DNA from: Desulfobulbus oligotrophicus
GTDB taxonomy: Bacteria > Desulfobacterota > Desulfobulbia > Desulfobulbales > Desulfobulbaceae
Direction of reading: 5' to 3'
DNA: 64,000 bases
Assembly: GCF_016446285.1 (NCBI RefSeq)
Contig: NZ_CP054140.1
Span: 849,501 to 913,500, forward strand
Shown: in pieces, positions 46,188-55,082 of the stretch
Position numbering within the stretch: the first letter of the stretch is position 1
Layout of the letters: every line of letters starts with the position of its first letter
Position numbers and translations under genes: made by a program
Notes under the pieces: model-generated
The model's database searches: none
Seen by the model: the letters and a program-made list of their open reading frames with translations, nothing else
Told to the model about the DNA's origin: nothing

Positions 46188-47411
46188 ATGTTAACAATTA
46201 ACGAACATTATCTGAAATTACAGGCCTCTTACCTTTTTTCCGACATCGCCAGGCGTGTTGCCGCGTTTCAGGCTGCACACCCTGACGTTGAGATCATCAG
46301 GATGGGTATTGGTGATGTGACCAATCCTCTGCCACAGGCGTGCATCCAGGCCATGCACCGGGGCGTGGATGAGATGGGGACAGTTGCCGGGTTTCGTGGC
46401 TATGGGCCGGAACAGGGCTACGGTTTTTTACGTGAAGCAATTGCCAAACATGACTTTCAGGCACATGGTGCTGCAATCCAGGCTGATGAAATTTTTGTCT
46501 CCGACGGAGCGAAGTGCGATACCGGCAACATCCAGGAACTGTTTGCCACAGATGTTAAAGTTGCCGTTCCTGATCCGGTTTATCCTGTTTATCTTGATAC
46601 AAATGTTATGGCAGGGCGTACCGGACAGTTCAGAGATGGTCGCTACGAGGGAATAGTGTATCTGGACTCAACCAGGGCCAATAACTATGTGCCTGCATTG
46701 CCGGAGGAACAGGTAGACCTGATCTATCTCTGTTTTCCCAACAACCCAACCGGATCCACCATCACCAGGGAGCAGTTACAAACCTGGGTGGAGTTTGCCA
46801 GGGAGAACAGGGCACTGATTTTGTTTGATGCCGCTTACGAGGCCTATATCCGTGATCCCGAATTACCCCGCTCAATCTATGAGATTGAAGGGGCGCGCGA
46901 GGTGGCGATAGAGTTTCGCAGCTACTCCAAAAGTGCCGGATTCACCGGTACCCGTTGTGCTTTTACCGTGGTCCCCAAGGAGTGCAGGGCATTTGACAGC
47001 CAGGGCAACAGACAACTTATTCATCCCCTCTGGAATCGCCGGCACAGCACCAAGTTCAACGGTGTCTCTTACCCTGTACAACGAGCTGCCGAAGCTACCT
47101 ATTCACCTGAAGGCAGGGAGCAGTGCAAGGCGTTAATCGATGGATATATGGCCAACGCCAGGATCATTCGCCAGGGCATGGCGGCGTTGGGATTTCATGC
47201 CGTTGGTGGTGATAATGCACCCTATGTGTGGATCGAAGCCAAGGAGGATTCCTGGGATTTTTTCGATCTGCTGTTGAGCAGGGCCGGGGTGGTGTGTACA
47301 CCGGGGGCCGGGTTTGGAAAGTGTGGCCAGGGATACATCCGTTTGTCGGCGTTCAACTCAGAGGCCAATGTGATCACGGCGATGACGCGGATTAAAGAGG
47401 CGTTGAGCTAG
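46188..47411 (+). CDS. dapL: LL-diaminopimelate aminotransferase
   Basis: A 407-residue PLP enzyme that makes LL-diaminopimelate directly from tetrahydrodipicolinate, a short lysine/peptidoglycan route found in plants, Chlamydia and many Desulfobacterota. Typical parts: [51 protein letters not shown] and the PLP lysine in [15 protein letters not shown]. The ATG at 46188 follows AGAAGGAATGAATCC. It is set apart from lptC by 56 bases and may be read from its own promoter or from the LPS operon. Confidence 0.97.
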   Translation: MLTINEHYLKLQASYLFSDIARRVAAFQAAHPDVEIIRMGIGDVTNPLPQACIQAMHRGVDEMGTVAGFRGYGPEQGYGFLREAIAKHDFQAHGAAIQADEIFVSDGAKCDTGNIQELFATDVKVAVPDPVYPVYLDTNVMAGRTGQFRDGRYEGIVYLDSTRANNYVPALPEEQVDLIYLCFPNNPTGSTITREQLQTWVEFARENRALILFDAAYEAYIRDPELPRSIYEIEGAREVAIEFRSYSKSAGFTGTRCAFTVVPKECRAFDSQGNRQLIHPLWNRRHSTKFNGVSYPVQRAAEATYSPEGREQCKALIDGYMANARIIRQGMAALGFHAVGGDNAPYVWIEAKEDSWDFFDLLLSRAGVVCTPGAGFGKCGQGYIRLSAFNSEANVITAMTRIKEALS

Positions 47412-47945
47412 GGTCAGATAATGTCATTGGTAGCTATATGGCCTGTCCGGTCAGTCCGATGAACAGGACTGGTTATTATACATTCTTCACCTGCCGTGGA
47501 CATGCATCCGGGTTGATAGAATATGCAGACGCTGATCTCCCGGCAGTGATTCCTGGCGGATCTTAACTGCATTTCTTTTTTATCTTTCGCTTTTTTGCTC
47601 TGGTCATTATGACCGGGAGAACCGTGGACTGTAAGGTCAGATATCGATGAGGAGATATAGTTAATATCTTCAGGATACTGGCACTGAATGGTGAATCATT
47701 GTTTGGCACGCTTAAAAAAATATGGGGTCTAAAAAGTGCGGAAACAGCCCCAAATCCTTGATTTTGTTCGTTGACAGCACTTTCCAACTCTTTTATAGTC
47801 ACCGGTACGTGGCCTAAAGTGGGGAGAAGACAGATAACCTTAAGATTATTCAGCATGAAAGGAGGAGGAAGGATCAGCTAAAGCCAAAAAACATTCCTAC
47901 GCAGTAAGCAGTTCAACAAAACTTCAAAAGAGGGGGAGTGCATAA
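47412..47945. other. 534-base intergenic region before the MFS gene
   Basis: A good promoter lies at 47771-47799, giving a leader of about 140 bases. Within it an eight-codon frame (ATG at 47856, ending TAA) could be a leader peptide but has no clear ribosome-binding site. The minus strand has a 97-codon frame at 47563-47856 with basic C-terminus, no similarity and no signal; it is not called. Nothing else is recognised. Confidence 0.5.
47771..47799 (+). promoter_or_regulatory. strong sigma-70-type promoter for the MFS gene
   Basis: A perfect TTGACA at 47771-47776 and TATAGT at 47794-47799 are exactly 17 bases apart, the best promoter match in the window. Confidence 0.65.
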
Positions 47946-49316
47946 ATGTCAGAACAAACTACATTTCCAAGGTGGATACCACTACTTGGAGGACTTTTGG
48001 GCAGCACCACTTGCGGTTTATTGTTGTACGCCTTTAGCGTTTTCATCAAGCCTCTGCAAGCACAGTTCGGTTGGACAGTACCGCAGGTCGCTTTGGCTTA
48101 TGCCATCATCTGTTTAATTTTCGGCTTGATGACCTTTCCTGCCGGACGTTTAAGTGACAAGTTCGGTCCACGAAACGTTGTCCTCATCGGCGGTATTATC
48201 ATGGCCTTTGGCTTTTACATGGTTTCTACAATCAGTCCTCCGGACCCGGCGGTGATCGCTGCCGGTGGTGATGCAGCCAAGGCTGCCGGACAAAAACCAC
48301 TCTATATGCTCTACCTGTACTATGGTGTCATTGCCGGATTTGGCGGTGGTTGCGTATATCTTCCACCGATCGCCACTGCGCCCAAATGGTGGCCTGATCG
48401 TCGCGCCCTGGCTACAGGTTTCACCGTTGTCGGTCTTGGACTGGGCTCCTTCATCATGGCGCCGATGGCTACGTACATGATCAACTCGCCTGGTATCGGC
48501 AATGGGAGTGCTCTCCCGGTATTTAAGTATGTTGGTATTGCTATGGGGATCATGGTTGTTTTGGCCGCCCTCTGCCTGAAGGTACCGCCTCCTGGTTACA
48601 AACCGGCGGGCTGGAACCCTCCGGCTCCTGCTGCCGGTAGTGGCGGGCCGAAAGCGTATCGTGATTACACCTATGAGGAGACCAAAAAAACCGCACAGTT
48701 CTGGCTGTTGTGGGTTGCATACTTCTGCGGTTCTTTTGCCGGTCTGATGGTTATCGGTCTGATTGCCGCCCATGGTATTGATGCCATGAGCCTGGCCTAC
48801 AAGGCGAAAAATGCACTTGATGCCGCTGCTGAGATTCCGGCTCAGGAAGCGAAGAACATTGCCATGGCCGCTGCCGGTGCGCCCAGTACCCTGGCTATCT
48901 TCAATGCTCTGGTTCGTATTCTGATCGGCCCGTTGGCGGACAAGATCGGCACCAAGAAAATATTCGTCACGCTGTTTATCCTGCAGGTGGGTGCAATGCT
49001 TCTGCTCTCCCCCGCAGGCTCCAATGCCACTTTCTTGGCGGCAATTGCGGCTCTGATTGGTTGGAACTACGGTGCCATGTTTACTCTGTTCCCGGCAACA
49101 ACGCTGCAGTACTACGGGCCAACCGCCCAAGGATCCAACTATGGTCTGCTGTTTACCGCCTGGGGTGTGGCTGGCTTCTGTGGTCCTTACTTTGGTGGTC
49201 AGCTCAGGGCTATGACCGGATCTTTCCTTATACCTTTTGTCGTATCAGCTGTGATCCTGGCAGTTGCGGTTATTATCCTGAGTACCTTGAAGGCGCCGGA
49301 GAAGAAGCCCGCCTAA
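47946..49316 (+). CDS. OFA-family MFS transporter (oxalate/formate antiporter-like)
   Basis: A 456-residue carrier with about twelve membrane helices. The MFS signature between helices 2 and 3 is visible as [17 protein letters not shown] and its repeat in the second half as [14 protein letters not shown]. The start [24 protein letters not shown] and [12 protein letters not shown] match the oxalate:formate antiporter (OFA) group, which carries small carboxylates such as oxalate, lactate or pyruvate. A long central loop (about residues 220-240) is rich in Pro, Gly and Ala. No catabolic genes are nearby, so the substrate is unknown. Confidence 0.88.
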   Translation: MSEQTTFPRWIPLLGGLLGSTTCGLLLYAFSVFIKPLQAQFGWTVPQVALAYAIICLIFGLMTFPAGRLSDKFGPRNVVLIGGIIMAFGFYMVSTISPPDPAVIAAGGDAAKAAGQKPLYMLYLYYGVIAGFGGGCVYLPPIATAPKWWPDRRALATGFTVVGLGLGSFIMAPMATYMINSPGIGNGSALPVFKYVGIAMGIMVVLAALCLKVPPPGYKPAGWNPPAPAAGSGGPKAYRDYTYEETKKTAQFWLLWVAYFCGSFAGLMVIGLIAAHGIDAMSLAYKAKNALDAAAEIPAQEAKNIAMAAAGAPSTLAIFNALVRILIGPLADKIGTKKIFVTLFILQVGAMLLLSPAGSNATFLAAIAALIGWNYGAMFTLFPATTLQYYGPTAQGSNYGLLFTAWGVAGFCGPYFGGQLRAMTGSFLIPFVVSAVILAVAVIILSTLKAPEKKPA

Positions 49317-49349
49317 GAGACGGGTTTTAAAACGATTCCTCTTGTTAAA

Positions 49350-49374
49350 AGCTCCAGCTCGGCTTGCTGGAGCT
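49350..49374 (+). terminator. first hairpin behind the MFS gene
   Basis: AGCTCCAGC pairs with GCTGGAGCT around a small loop, 33 bases after the stop codon, without a T-tract. Confidence 0.5.
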
Positions 49375-49376
49375 AC

Positions 49377-49420
49377 AAAAAAAGCCACTGTCCGTTATTT
49401 TCCGGATAGTGGCTTTTTTT
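49377..49420. terminator. bidirectional terminator between MFS and PP2C genes
   Basis: A strong hairpin (GCCACTGTCCG with CCGGATAGTGGC) is flanked by seven A on the left and seven T on the right, so it can stop transcription from both strands. It ends the MFS gene and the minus-strand amyloid/kinase cluster. Confidence 0.9.
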
Positions 49421-49506
49421 ATTGTGCCGTCCCCTCCTTCAGTTCGTTTTCAGCAAAGGGGTGAAAGGCCCCCCGGCGTCTGGCGATTATTCTCCTTTCG
49501 ACACGA

Positions 49507-50256
49507 CTATGTTGTTATCACCACCACCGTGATGTTATCCCGCCCTCCGGCTCTGTTAGCCAGGCTGACGAGTTGTTCAACCGTGTTCCCGGCTCTGGTT
49601 GACCGGGCCATACAAGAAGTTATAACCTCTTCATCCACCATGGAGGTCAAACCGTCGGTGCAGAGTAGGAGCGTATCTCCCGGCGCACATTCGAACTGTG
49701 TGATACTGGGCTGAACAACTGCTTCAGCTCCGATGGCACGGGTGATGACGTGACGTTGTGGAAAATACTGTGCCTGGTGGGCTGTCAAGACGCCTTGCGT
49801 GCAGAGATCGTTAACCAGGGAATGATCATGCGTCAGTCTTACCAGGTTGCCATCATGCAAGTGATAGATGCGGCTGTCACCAACATGGGCAACAGATACG
49901 GTATGATCAAAAAAACGGACCATTGCCAGAGTCGTGGCCATTTTTTTTCCTAAAGCCATGCGTTGTCTGTAGGTGTATTGATTGACATCCATAACCATGG
50001 CCTGTATCTGATCGCGGGGATCTGCAGAGACTCTCTCCTGACGGAAACTCAGATCGCGTAGACGGGAGAGTGCTATGGTACTGGCAAGGTCACCGGCATC
50101 AAGTCCTCCCAGGCCATCGGCTACGGCAAACACACCGGTTTCAGGAGCAAGGAGCAGGTTGTCTTCGTTGCAGGGACGAACACGACCTTTATCTGTGGCA
50201 CCGGCATAAGTAGCGGGTATTCCAAGAAGTTGACAGGTTCCCTCGACAAGTTGCAT
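49507..50256 (-). CDS. PP2C-type Ser/Thr protein phosphatase
   Basis: A 249-residue metal-dependent phosphatase (Stp1/PppA-like). Metal-binding and catalytic motifs: RPCNEDN (30-32 NED), FAVADGLGG with Asp47-Gly48, VAHVGDSRIY, LCTDGLTSMV and GGRDNITVVV. All aspartates are in place. It is the last gene of the minus-strand cluster and would remove phosphate groups placed by the Ser/Thr kinase two genes upstream. The start at 50256 is chosen because the domain begins soon after; the frame extends 54 codons upstream into the preceding gene, and no strong ribosome-binding site is seen. Confidence 0.92.
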   Translation of the reverse strand: MQLVEGTCQLLGIPATYAGATDKGRVRPCNEDNLLLAPETGVFAVADGLGGLDAGDLASTIALSRLRDLSFRQERVSADPRDQIQAMVMDVNQYTYRQRMALGKKMATTLAMVRFFDHTVSVAHVGDSRIYHLHDGNLVRLTHDHSLVNDLCTQGVLTAHQAQYFPQRHVITRAIGAEAVVQPSITQFECAPGDTLLLCTDGLTSMVDEEVITSCMARSTRAGNTVEQLVSLANRAGGRDNITVVVITT

Positions 50257-50311
50257 GCTATTGCTGTCTTGATTGGTGGAGTGATTGACGGGGCAGGGTA
50301 TGCACGGTTGC

Positions 50312-50893
50312 TCAATGGAGGACAGTAAAGGATCGTCGGGCCCGGGTGCTTTTCCCCTGACTGCTGAGCTGCAGTGTGACCGAATAGTTCCCGGATTTTG
50401 CTGAGGTGGGAACTGCAAAGCTCAACGTATTTTCCCAGGTACCGTTTGTCTTCAGCGTTGTTTCATCTTTTAGCACTGTGAGCTCCTTGCCGTCTTTGCT
50501 TAATGCACTTCGCTCTCTCACCTTTAATCCGGCAGCAGGTGCACCGTGAACCACGTAACGCAGAGTGAGTGTCACCTGTTCGCCCTTATAGACCTCTGTT
50601 GGTGCCAGGGTTGACCGATTGATGCTCACGGCTGGTTCTTTTCGGTGTTTGCGGGTTGTAGATCGTGTCTTTGGCCGGGAACTCCCGGTTAGTTGACGGG
50701 TTGTCTGCCGGATTGATCTACCGAGATCATCAAAAAATACTTCAACAGTGTTCCGTGATTTGCCTCTACCTGCCGCGTATCCGGTTTCTGCTCCGATGGT
50801 AACCATGATCGGAGTAGAGACAATGAAGGAAAAAAAAATAAAAGGAACAAGAGAAAACAGTGTTTTACGCAACATGAAAATTTGAGCAGTCAC
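50312..50893 (-). CDS. secreted protein with Ig-like domain, unknown function
   Basis: A 193-residue protein without a known family. The N-terminus is a signal peptide or membrane anchor (about residues 7-40), followed by a basic Arg/Lys/Thr-rich linker (about 45-85). The C-terminal part (88-190) looks like an immunoglobulin-type beta-sandwich, with GEQVTLTLRYVV and SGNYSVTLQLSS. It starts with a GTG that overlaps the kinase stop (GTGA), so translation is coupled; an ATG six codons further is an alternative. Placed between kinase and phosphatase genes, it may be a periplasmic ligand or sensor partner for the kinase. This is inference. Confidence 0.6.
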   Translation of the reverse strand: MTAQIFMLRKTLFSLVPFIFFSFIVSTPIMVTIGAETGYAAGRGKSRNTVEVFFDDLGRSIRQTTRQLTGSSRPKTRSTTRKHRKEPAVSINRSTLAPTEVYKGEQVTLTLRYVVHGAPAAGLKVRERSALSKDGKELTVLKDETTLKTNGTWENTLSFAVPTSAKSGNYSVTLQLSSQGKSTRARRSFTVLH

Positions 50894-52344
50894 TGTATTT
50901 TGCGGGTATGATTTTCAGTCACCCGCCACTCACTGGCACGTCTGATGACGGGGGCGGATGTGCCTTGCGGTGGTGATAAGACTGTTTGAGCAGGAACGAC
51001 AGGTGGTGGTGGTTTGACAGTATTTTGTTGGCGGGCCTGTTCAAGGGCCTGCAGAGCTGCCCCGGCCTCGACCGGTTCTGTTTTTTCCGTGGAGGGAGGA
51101 GAGGGAGCAGGGGCTGTGGTTCCAGTTGATGGGGACGGGGTCGAAGACAAGGTTTCGTTGGGTGCCGGAGGAGAGGCCGACACGGTCGGCTGTCTGCTCA
51201 ACTGGTATACACCAGCCATGACGAGGCCGATCATCAGGGGAATGGCCCACCACCATTTTCGAAGCAGGGCGGGTGATGTGTGGCCGAGTGGTAATGCATG
51301 GCTAAGATCAGAACTCAGGACGGTTGCGTCGGGGATGGGCGACACTGTCTGATATTCTTCGACAGCCAGCACAGTAGCCTCGCAGAAGGCGGCACGTTCG
51401 GGCAGAGGTGAGGTGTCTTCCCTGATACCTGCCAGTGCAGCAAGAAAATCTCCTGCAGCTTGAAAGCGTTCAGCTGGTTGTTTGGCAAGACTCCTGGTGA
51501 GCACCTGGGCAAACTGAACCGGGAGGTCTGCCGGCAGAACGTCCAGATTCGGTGTATGCAACAGGTGACCGGTGAAAACTTCAGTCATGCTTCCGGTAAA
51601 TGGTGGTGAACCGGTCAGCATTTCATAAAGAATGATCCCGACCGCATACAGATCAGTGGCAACACTGATGCTACCAAAGGTTTGCGGATCAATCCGCTCC
51701 GGAGCCATATAAACTGGGGTTCCGGGTCCCTGAGTGTCAAGCGAGGTCAGTCGGGTGACAATGGCTGCATCAACATCGGGTTGGGCGATACCAAAATCGG
51801 TCAACTTGGCAAGATACTGCCCATCATCCTGTTTTTGCAGGAGGATGTTTGAGGTTTTGATATCGCGGTGCACGATATCCCGATCATGAATACACGTCAG
51901 AGCCTGCAGGATTTGCCGGACAATATCCAGAGCCAGGTGCAGAGGTAATCTTTTTGCCTCGTTGCCGGCAGTCAGTCGAGCCGCCAGGGTTTGACCGGCA
52001 AAATATTCCATCACCAGATAGATGTGCCCGTTTTCCTCAATCGTGTCATACAGGGTGACGATATTGGCATGGGCACCGATGGCCGCGTGAAGACGGCACT
52101 CTCTCTTGATACGGGTGCGTAACTCCTCATTACCGCTTAATTCTGAACGGACGGTTTTTATTGCTACCTGGCGTTCTAAAACCAGATCGTTGGCTAAATA
52201 GACGTTTCCCATACCTCCTGAGCCAACCGATCGTAACAGACGGTATCTGTGGGCAATCAGACTGTCTTTATCACCGGTAATGTTTACTGACTGGCCGGGG
52301 ATAACACCGCTGGTATCGAGAAGTGTAGGCGCATCATTCAGCAT
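50890..52344 (-). CDS. membrane-anchored Ser/Thr protein kinase
   Basis: A 484-residue Hanks-type kinase. The catalytic domain (about 34-305) has the Gly-rich loop SVGSGGMGNVY, Lys63 in AIKTV, the catalytic loop HRDIKTSN (Asp161), DFG at 183-185 and GTPVYMAPE. A transmembrane helix at about 364-382 leads to a Pro/Ser/Thr-rich outer segment without a clear sensor domain. The gene overlaps the FHA-ABC transporter by seven bases. Its likely targets are Thr/Ser in proteins recognised by the FHA domains encoded in this cluster, in the manner of PpkA-Fha-PppA circuits. The PP2C gene provides the reverse reaction. Confidence 0.93.
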   Translation of the reverse strand: MLNDAPTLLDTSGVIPGQSVNITGDKDSLIAHRYRLLRSVGSGGMGNVYLANDLVLERQVAIKTVRSELSGNEELRTRIKRECRLHAAIGAHANIVTLYDTIEENGHIYLVMEYFAGQTLAARLTAGNEAKRLPLHLALDIVRQILQALTCIHDRDIVHRDIKTSNILLQKQDDGQYLAKLTDFGIAQPDVDAAIVTRLTSLDTQGPGTPVYMAPERIDPQTFGSISVATDLYAVGIILYEMLTGSPPFTGSMTEVFTGHLLHTPNLDVLPADLPVQFAQVLTRSLAKQPAERFQAAGDFLAALAGIREDTSPLPERAAFCEATVLAVEEYQTVSPIPDATVLSSDLSHALPLGHTSPALLRKWWWAIPLMIGLVMAGVYQLSRQPTVSASPPAPNETLSSTPSPSTGTTAPAPSPPSTEKTEPVEAGAALQALEQARQQNTVKPPPPVVPAQTVLSPPQGTSAPVIRRASEWRVTENHTRKIQ

Positions 52345-54977
52345 GAGTGATAGTCACGAAAATGCAGGAATCCTGCACAGAGAAACAGCCAGAGAACAGA
52401 AAGAACCAACAACCTTACGGCACCACTATAATAAACTGCAACTCCAAAGTCAAAACCAATAACTTCTCTGACAAAAGGCGGAATCCAATCCACACCTTCC
52501 CCTTGAAAGGCACCGAACAGGGCCGTACACATCATTTCCAAACCCCATCGCGCCGGCAGAAGATCGGCTATCCACTGGTGGCTGCTGGACATTTGCCCAT
52601 AGTAATCAGGGCCAAGCCCTCCTGAGAGAAGCAGTTGCGGCAGGACCACGGCCACAGCCAGCATAATTGAGAATCTGCCGCCGCTGCTGTCCACGGCACT
52701 GAGCACAAGTCCGATGGACACGGAACACCAGGCCGTTGCAATCATGACACCGAGAACCAGCGGCAGTGCGGCAAGGGGGAGTGCCGGTTGCAGCCAGCAG
52801 AGAGACACGTAAACAAGACACTGCAATCCGGTCATTAGCATACAGAAGGGGAGTTTAGCAGACAGATAGGGAACAATTCGCAAAAAGGACAGGCGTTCTC
52901 TGCGATAAATTGATTGTTCTGTCGAAATTTCAAGGCAGGACAGCAGGGTTCCGGAAAAGACAGCGGTCATGACCATCATGAGCAAAGTGCTCATGGGTAC
53001 CGGTAAATTTGCGACCCCTTCATAGCGAAGACTGTACAGGAGTTCGGCAGCAGAACGGGGATCGTGGGTGCCCGATGGTGAGAGCAGCTGTTTGAGCACT
53101 ATTTCCACGGGCGGACCGCCCCGGCTGACCGATTCCTGGAGAGTTGTCCGGCGGGTGTGCACTGTTTCGTCGGATGCCACGCCCTTAAAGGGTTGTGACA
53201 GGGTTGCCAGGGCGAGAACCACCGGGACGAGTAAAAAAAGAAGTAACCTTCGCATCGAGTGGCTGCGGATATGCAGATGTCTTCGTGACAAAACATGCCA
53301 GGATCGGCAGGACTCAACAAGGGATATCCACTTTATCTGCTTTGACAGTGACCGGGCAACGGTATGCAACAGCTGCCCCGGTCTCCGGTCTTTTGACGGG
53401 GGGCGCGCTGGTTCTGCCAATGCTGTGTAGATTTTTCGGGCGGCTGAAGAAAGGTGTTGGCCGATATGCTCTTGAGACAGGGCAGATGTGGTGTATCGGT
53501 TTGCATAGTACAGGGCAATGTGTTCTTGATCGCCATGATGGAGGACTTCGGTTGTGTCTGGCAGATGGTCTTCTCCGGTGAGCAGATCAAAGATTCTGGT
53601 CGGTTGCCGCAGCGGTTGTCTTTCTGTTCCGAAAAAAATAAGTGCTTCGGCAGGAGTTCCGAAAAAGACCAGTTTCCCCTGAGAGAGAAAGGCCACCTTG
53701 TCCAAAAGACGAAGATTGTAGAGGACGTGGGTCGTGATGATGACGGTGGTGCCGTTATGTGTAATCGCTCGAAAATACTGCATCAGCCGTTCTTCAGTAC
53801 TGGGATCAAGACCAGAGGTGGGTTCATCAAGGAAAAGCAGGCTGGGCCGGACAAGAAGTTCTGCACCGATGGAGACCCGCTTCCGTTGTCCGCCGCTTAA
53901 ACGATGAATTGGTGTTTGTCGTATCTGACTAAGTCCCAGTGTCTCAATGGTACTGTCCACGATGTCTGCCCGTCTGGATGCTGTCAGGTCGGGAGATAAA
54001 CGGAGACGGGCAATATAGTTGAAGCTGGTTTCCACGGTGAGTTCAGGATGAAGGATATCATCCTGCGGTACATACCCAATTGTATTGCGAAACATTGCAC
54101 CCGTGGCGTCCAAGGGGGTTTCGTCAATAAGAACCTGACCCTGATCAGGACGAACCGCGCCAGCCAAAGTGGTCAACAGTGTGGTTTTACCGGCCCCTGA
54201 AGGGCCGAGGATGCCGACAAATTCGCCAGGGGCGATGGACAGGGTGATACTGTCCAGGAGTGTCCGCTGGACACCAGCCAGCTGGATCGAGCGGCTGAGG
54301 CAGACTGCTTCCAGGTGGACGGCTTGGCCATAATCACGCTGATGAACCTGCAAAGAACCATTTATGGTCAGTTTCAGCTGGAAGCGGGTGGCACCGATTA
54401 TGACTGTTTCCGTTCCGGTGAGGATGCAGTGTTCGATTGGTTTACCGTTGACCCAGGTGCCGTTGAGGCTGCGATTATCGGTGAGATGCAACACACCGTT
54501 GTGATTGACCAGTTCGGCGTGCCGGCTGCTTACCGCGGGTTCAAAGGGGAGGGAAAGATCACAGTCCCGACTGCGGCCGATACTCCATTTGGTTTGCATG
54601 GGGAGTGTAAACAGGCGAGGTTCACGGCTGCTGTGCCGTTGAAAACGAAGATGTGAGACAGCAGGGGAACCAAATCCAATCAGGTCTCCATCCTTCAGGA
54701 TGCGTGAACCGGCAAGTTTATCGCCGTTGACAAAGACCCCATTGGTTGAGTCAAGGTCAAAGAGCCGGTACCGATCAGTTCCGTCGCTGACAATGCGGGC
54801 ATGACATCTTGAGACGGTTTTATCAACAACCACGATGGTACAGATATGACCATCCCGGCCGATAGTGACACCTTGGCTGCCCACTCGATATTCTCGGTGG
54901 GCAAGACCGGTGTACAGGGCCACTAAATAGGCGTCATCCGTAATGATAGGCGCAGGCTGTTCAGATTGCATGGGCAT
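52338..54977 (-). CDS. double-FHA ABCG-type ABC transporter
   Basis: An 879-residue fused transporter. Two FHA domains (about 30-100 and 125-200) show GRDGH with SRCHA and STNG, and GRSRD with SRHAEL and SLNGTWVNG. Their phosphothreonine-binding residues are intact. An ABC ATPase follows with GPSGAGKTT (258-266), LSGGQRKRVSIG (360) and LLFLDEPTSGLDP, in ABCG style. The C-terminal membrane domain (about 600-879) has six helices. Such proteins act in export in some bacteria and are often phosphorylation-controlled. It probably responds to the kinase immediately downstream. The substrate is unknown; a fibre component or a lipid/polysaccharide is possible. Confidence 0.9.
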   Translation of the reverse strand: MPMQSEQPAPIITDDAYLVALYTGLAHREYRVGSQGVTIGRDGHICTIVVVDKTVSRCHARIVSDGTDRYRLFDLDSTNGVFVNGDKLAGSRILKDGDLIGFGSPAVSHLRFQRHSSREPRLFTLPMQTKWSIGRSRDCDLSLPFEPAVSSRHAELVNHNGVLHLTDNRSLNGTWVNGKPIEHCILTGTETVIIGATRFQLKLTINGSLQVHQRDYGQAVHLEAVCLSRSIQLAGVQRTLLDSITLSIAPGEFVGILGPSGAGKTTLLTTLAGAVRPDQGQVLIDETPLDATGAMFRNTIGYVPQDDILHPELTVETSFNYIARLRLSPDLTASRRADIVDSTIETLGLSQIRQTPIHRLSGGQRKRVSIGAELLVRPSLLFLDEPTSGLDPSTEERLMQYFRAITHNGTTVIITTHVLYNLRLLDKVAFLSQGKLVFFGTPAEALIFFGTERQPLRQPTRIFDLLTGEDHLPDTTEVLHHGDQEHIALYYANRYTTSALSQEHIGQHLSSAARKIYTALAEPARPPSKDRRPGQLLHTVARSLSKQIKWISLVESCRSWHVLSRRHLHIRSHSMRRLLLFLLVPVVLALATLSQPFKGVASDETVHTRRTTLQESVSRGGPPVEIVLKQLLSPSGTHDPRSAAELLYSLRYEGVANLPVPMSTLLMMVMTAVFSGTLLSCLEISTEQSIYRRERLSFLRIVPYLSAKLPFCMLMTGLQCLVYVSLCWLQPALPLAALPLVLGVMIATAWCSVSIGLVLSAVDSSGGRFSIMLAVAVVLPQLLLSGGLGPDYYGQMSSSHQWIADLLPARWGLEMMCTALFGAFQGEGVDWIPPFVREVIGFDFGVAVYYSGAVRLLVLSVLWLFLCAGFLHFRDYHSC

Positions 54978-54999
54978 TGGTTATGAAACCGGCAAGGGG

Positions 55000-55041
55000 C
55001 ACAGCCTTTCTGTTGCTGATGAGCAACAGAAAGGCTGTGCA
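55000..55041. repeat. perfect 19-base inverted repeat between VWA and FHA-ABC genes
   Basis: GCACAGCCTTTCTGTTGCT (55000-55018) is the exact reverse complement of 55023-55041, with a four-base loop. It lies in the 105-base gap between two genes of the same direction. No T-tract follows on the minus strand. It could be a rho-dependent terminator, an mRNA stabiliser lowering expression of downstream genes, or a binding site. Confidence 0.75.
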
Positions 55042-55082
55042 GAGGGCTGAAGGGTAAAGAGCGGTGAATCCGATAGATATTT

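Noticed and set aside
47563-47856. 97-codon minus-strand frame
   Set aside because: No recognisable protein features, and it overlaps a strong plus-strand promoter (47771-47799) and leader.
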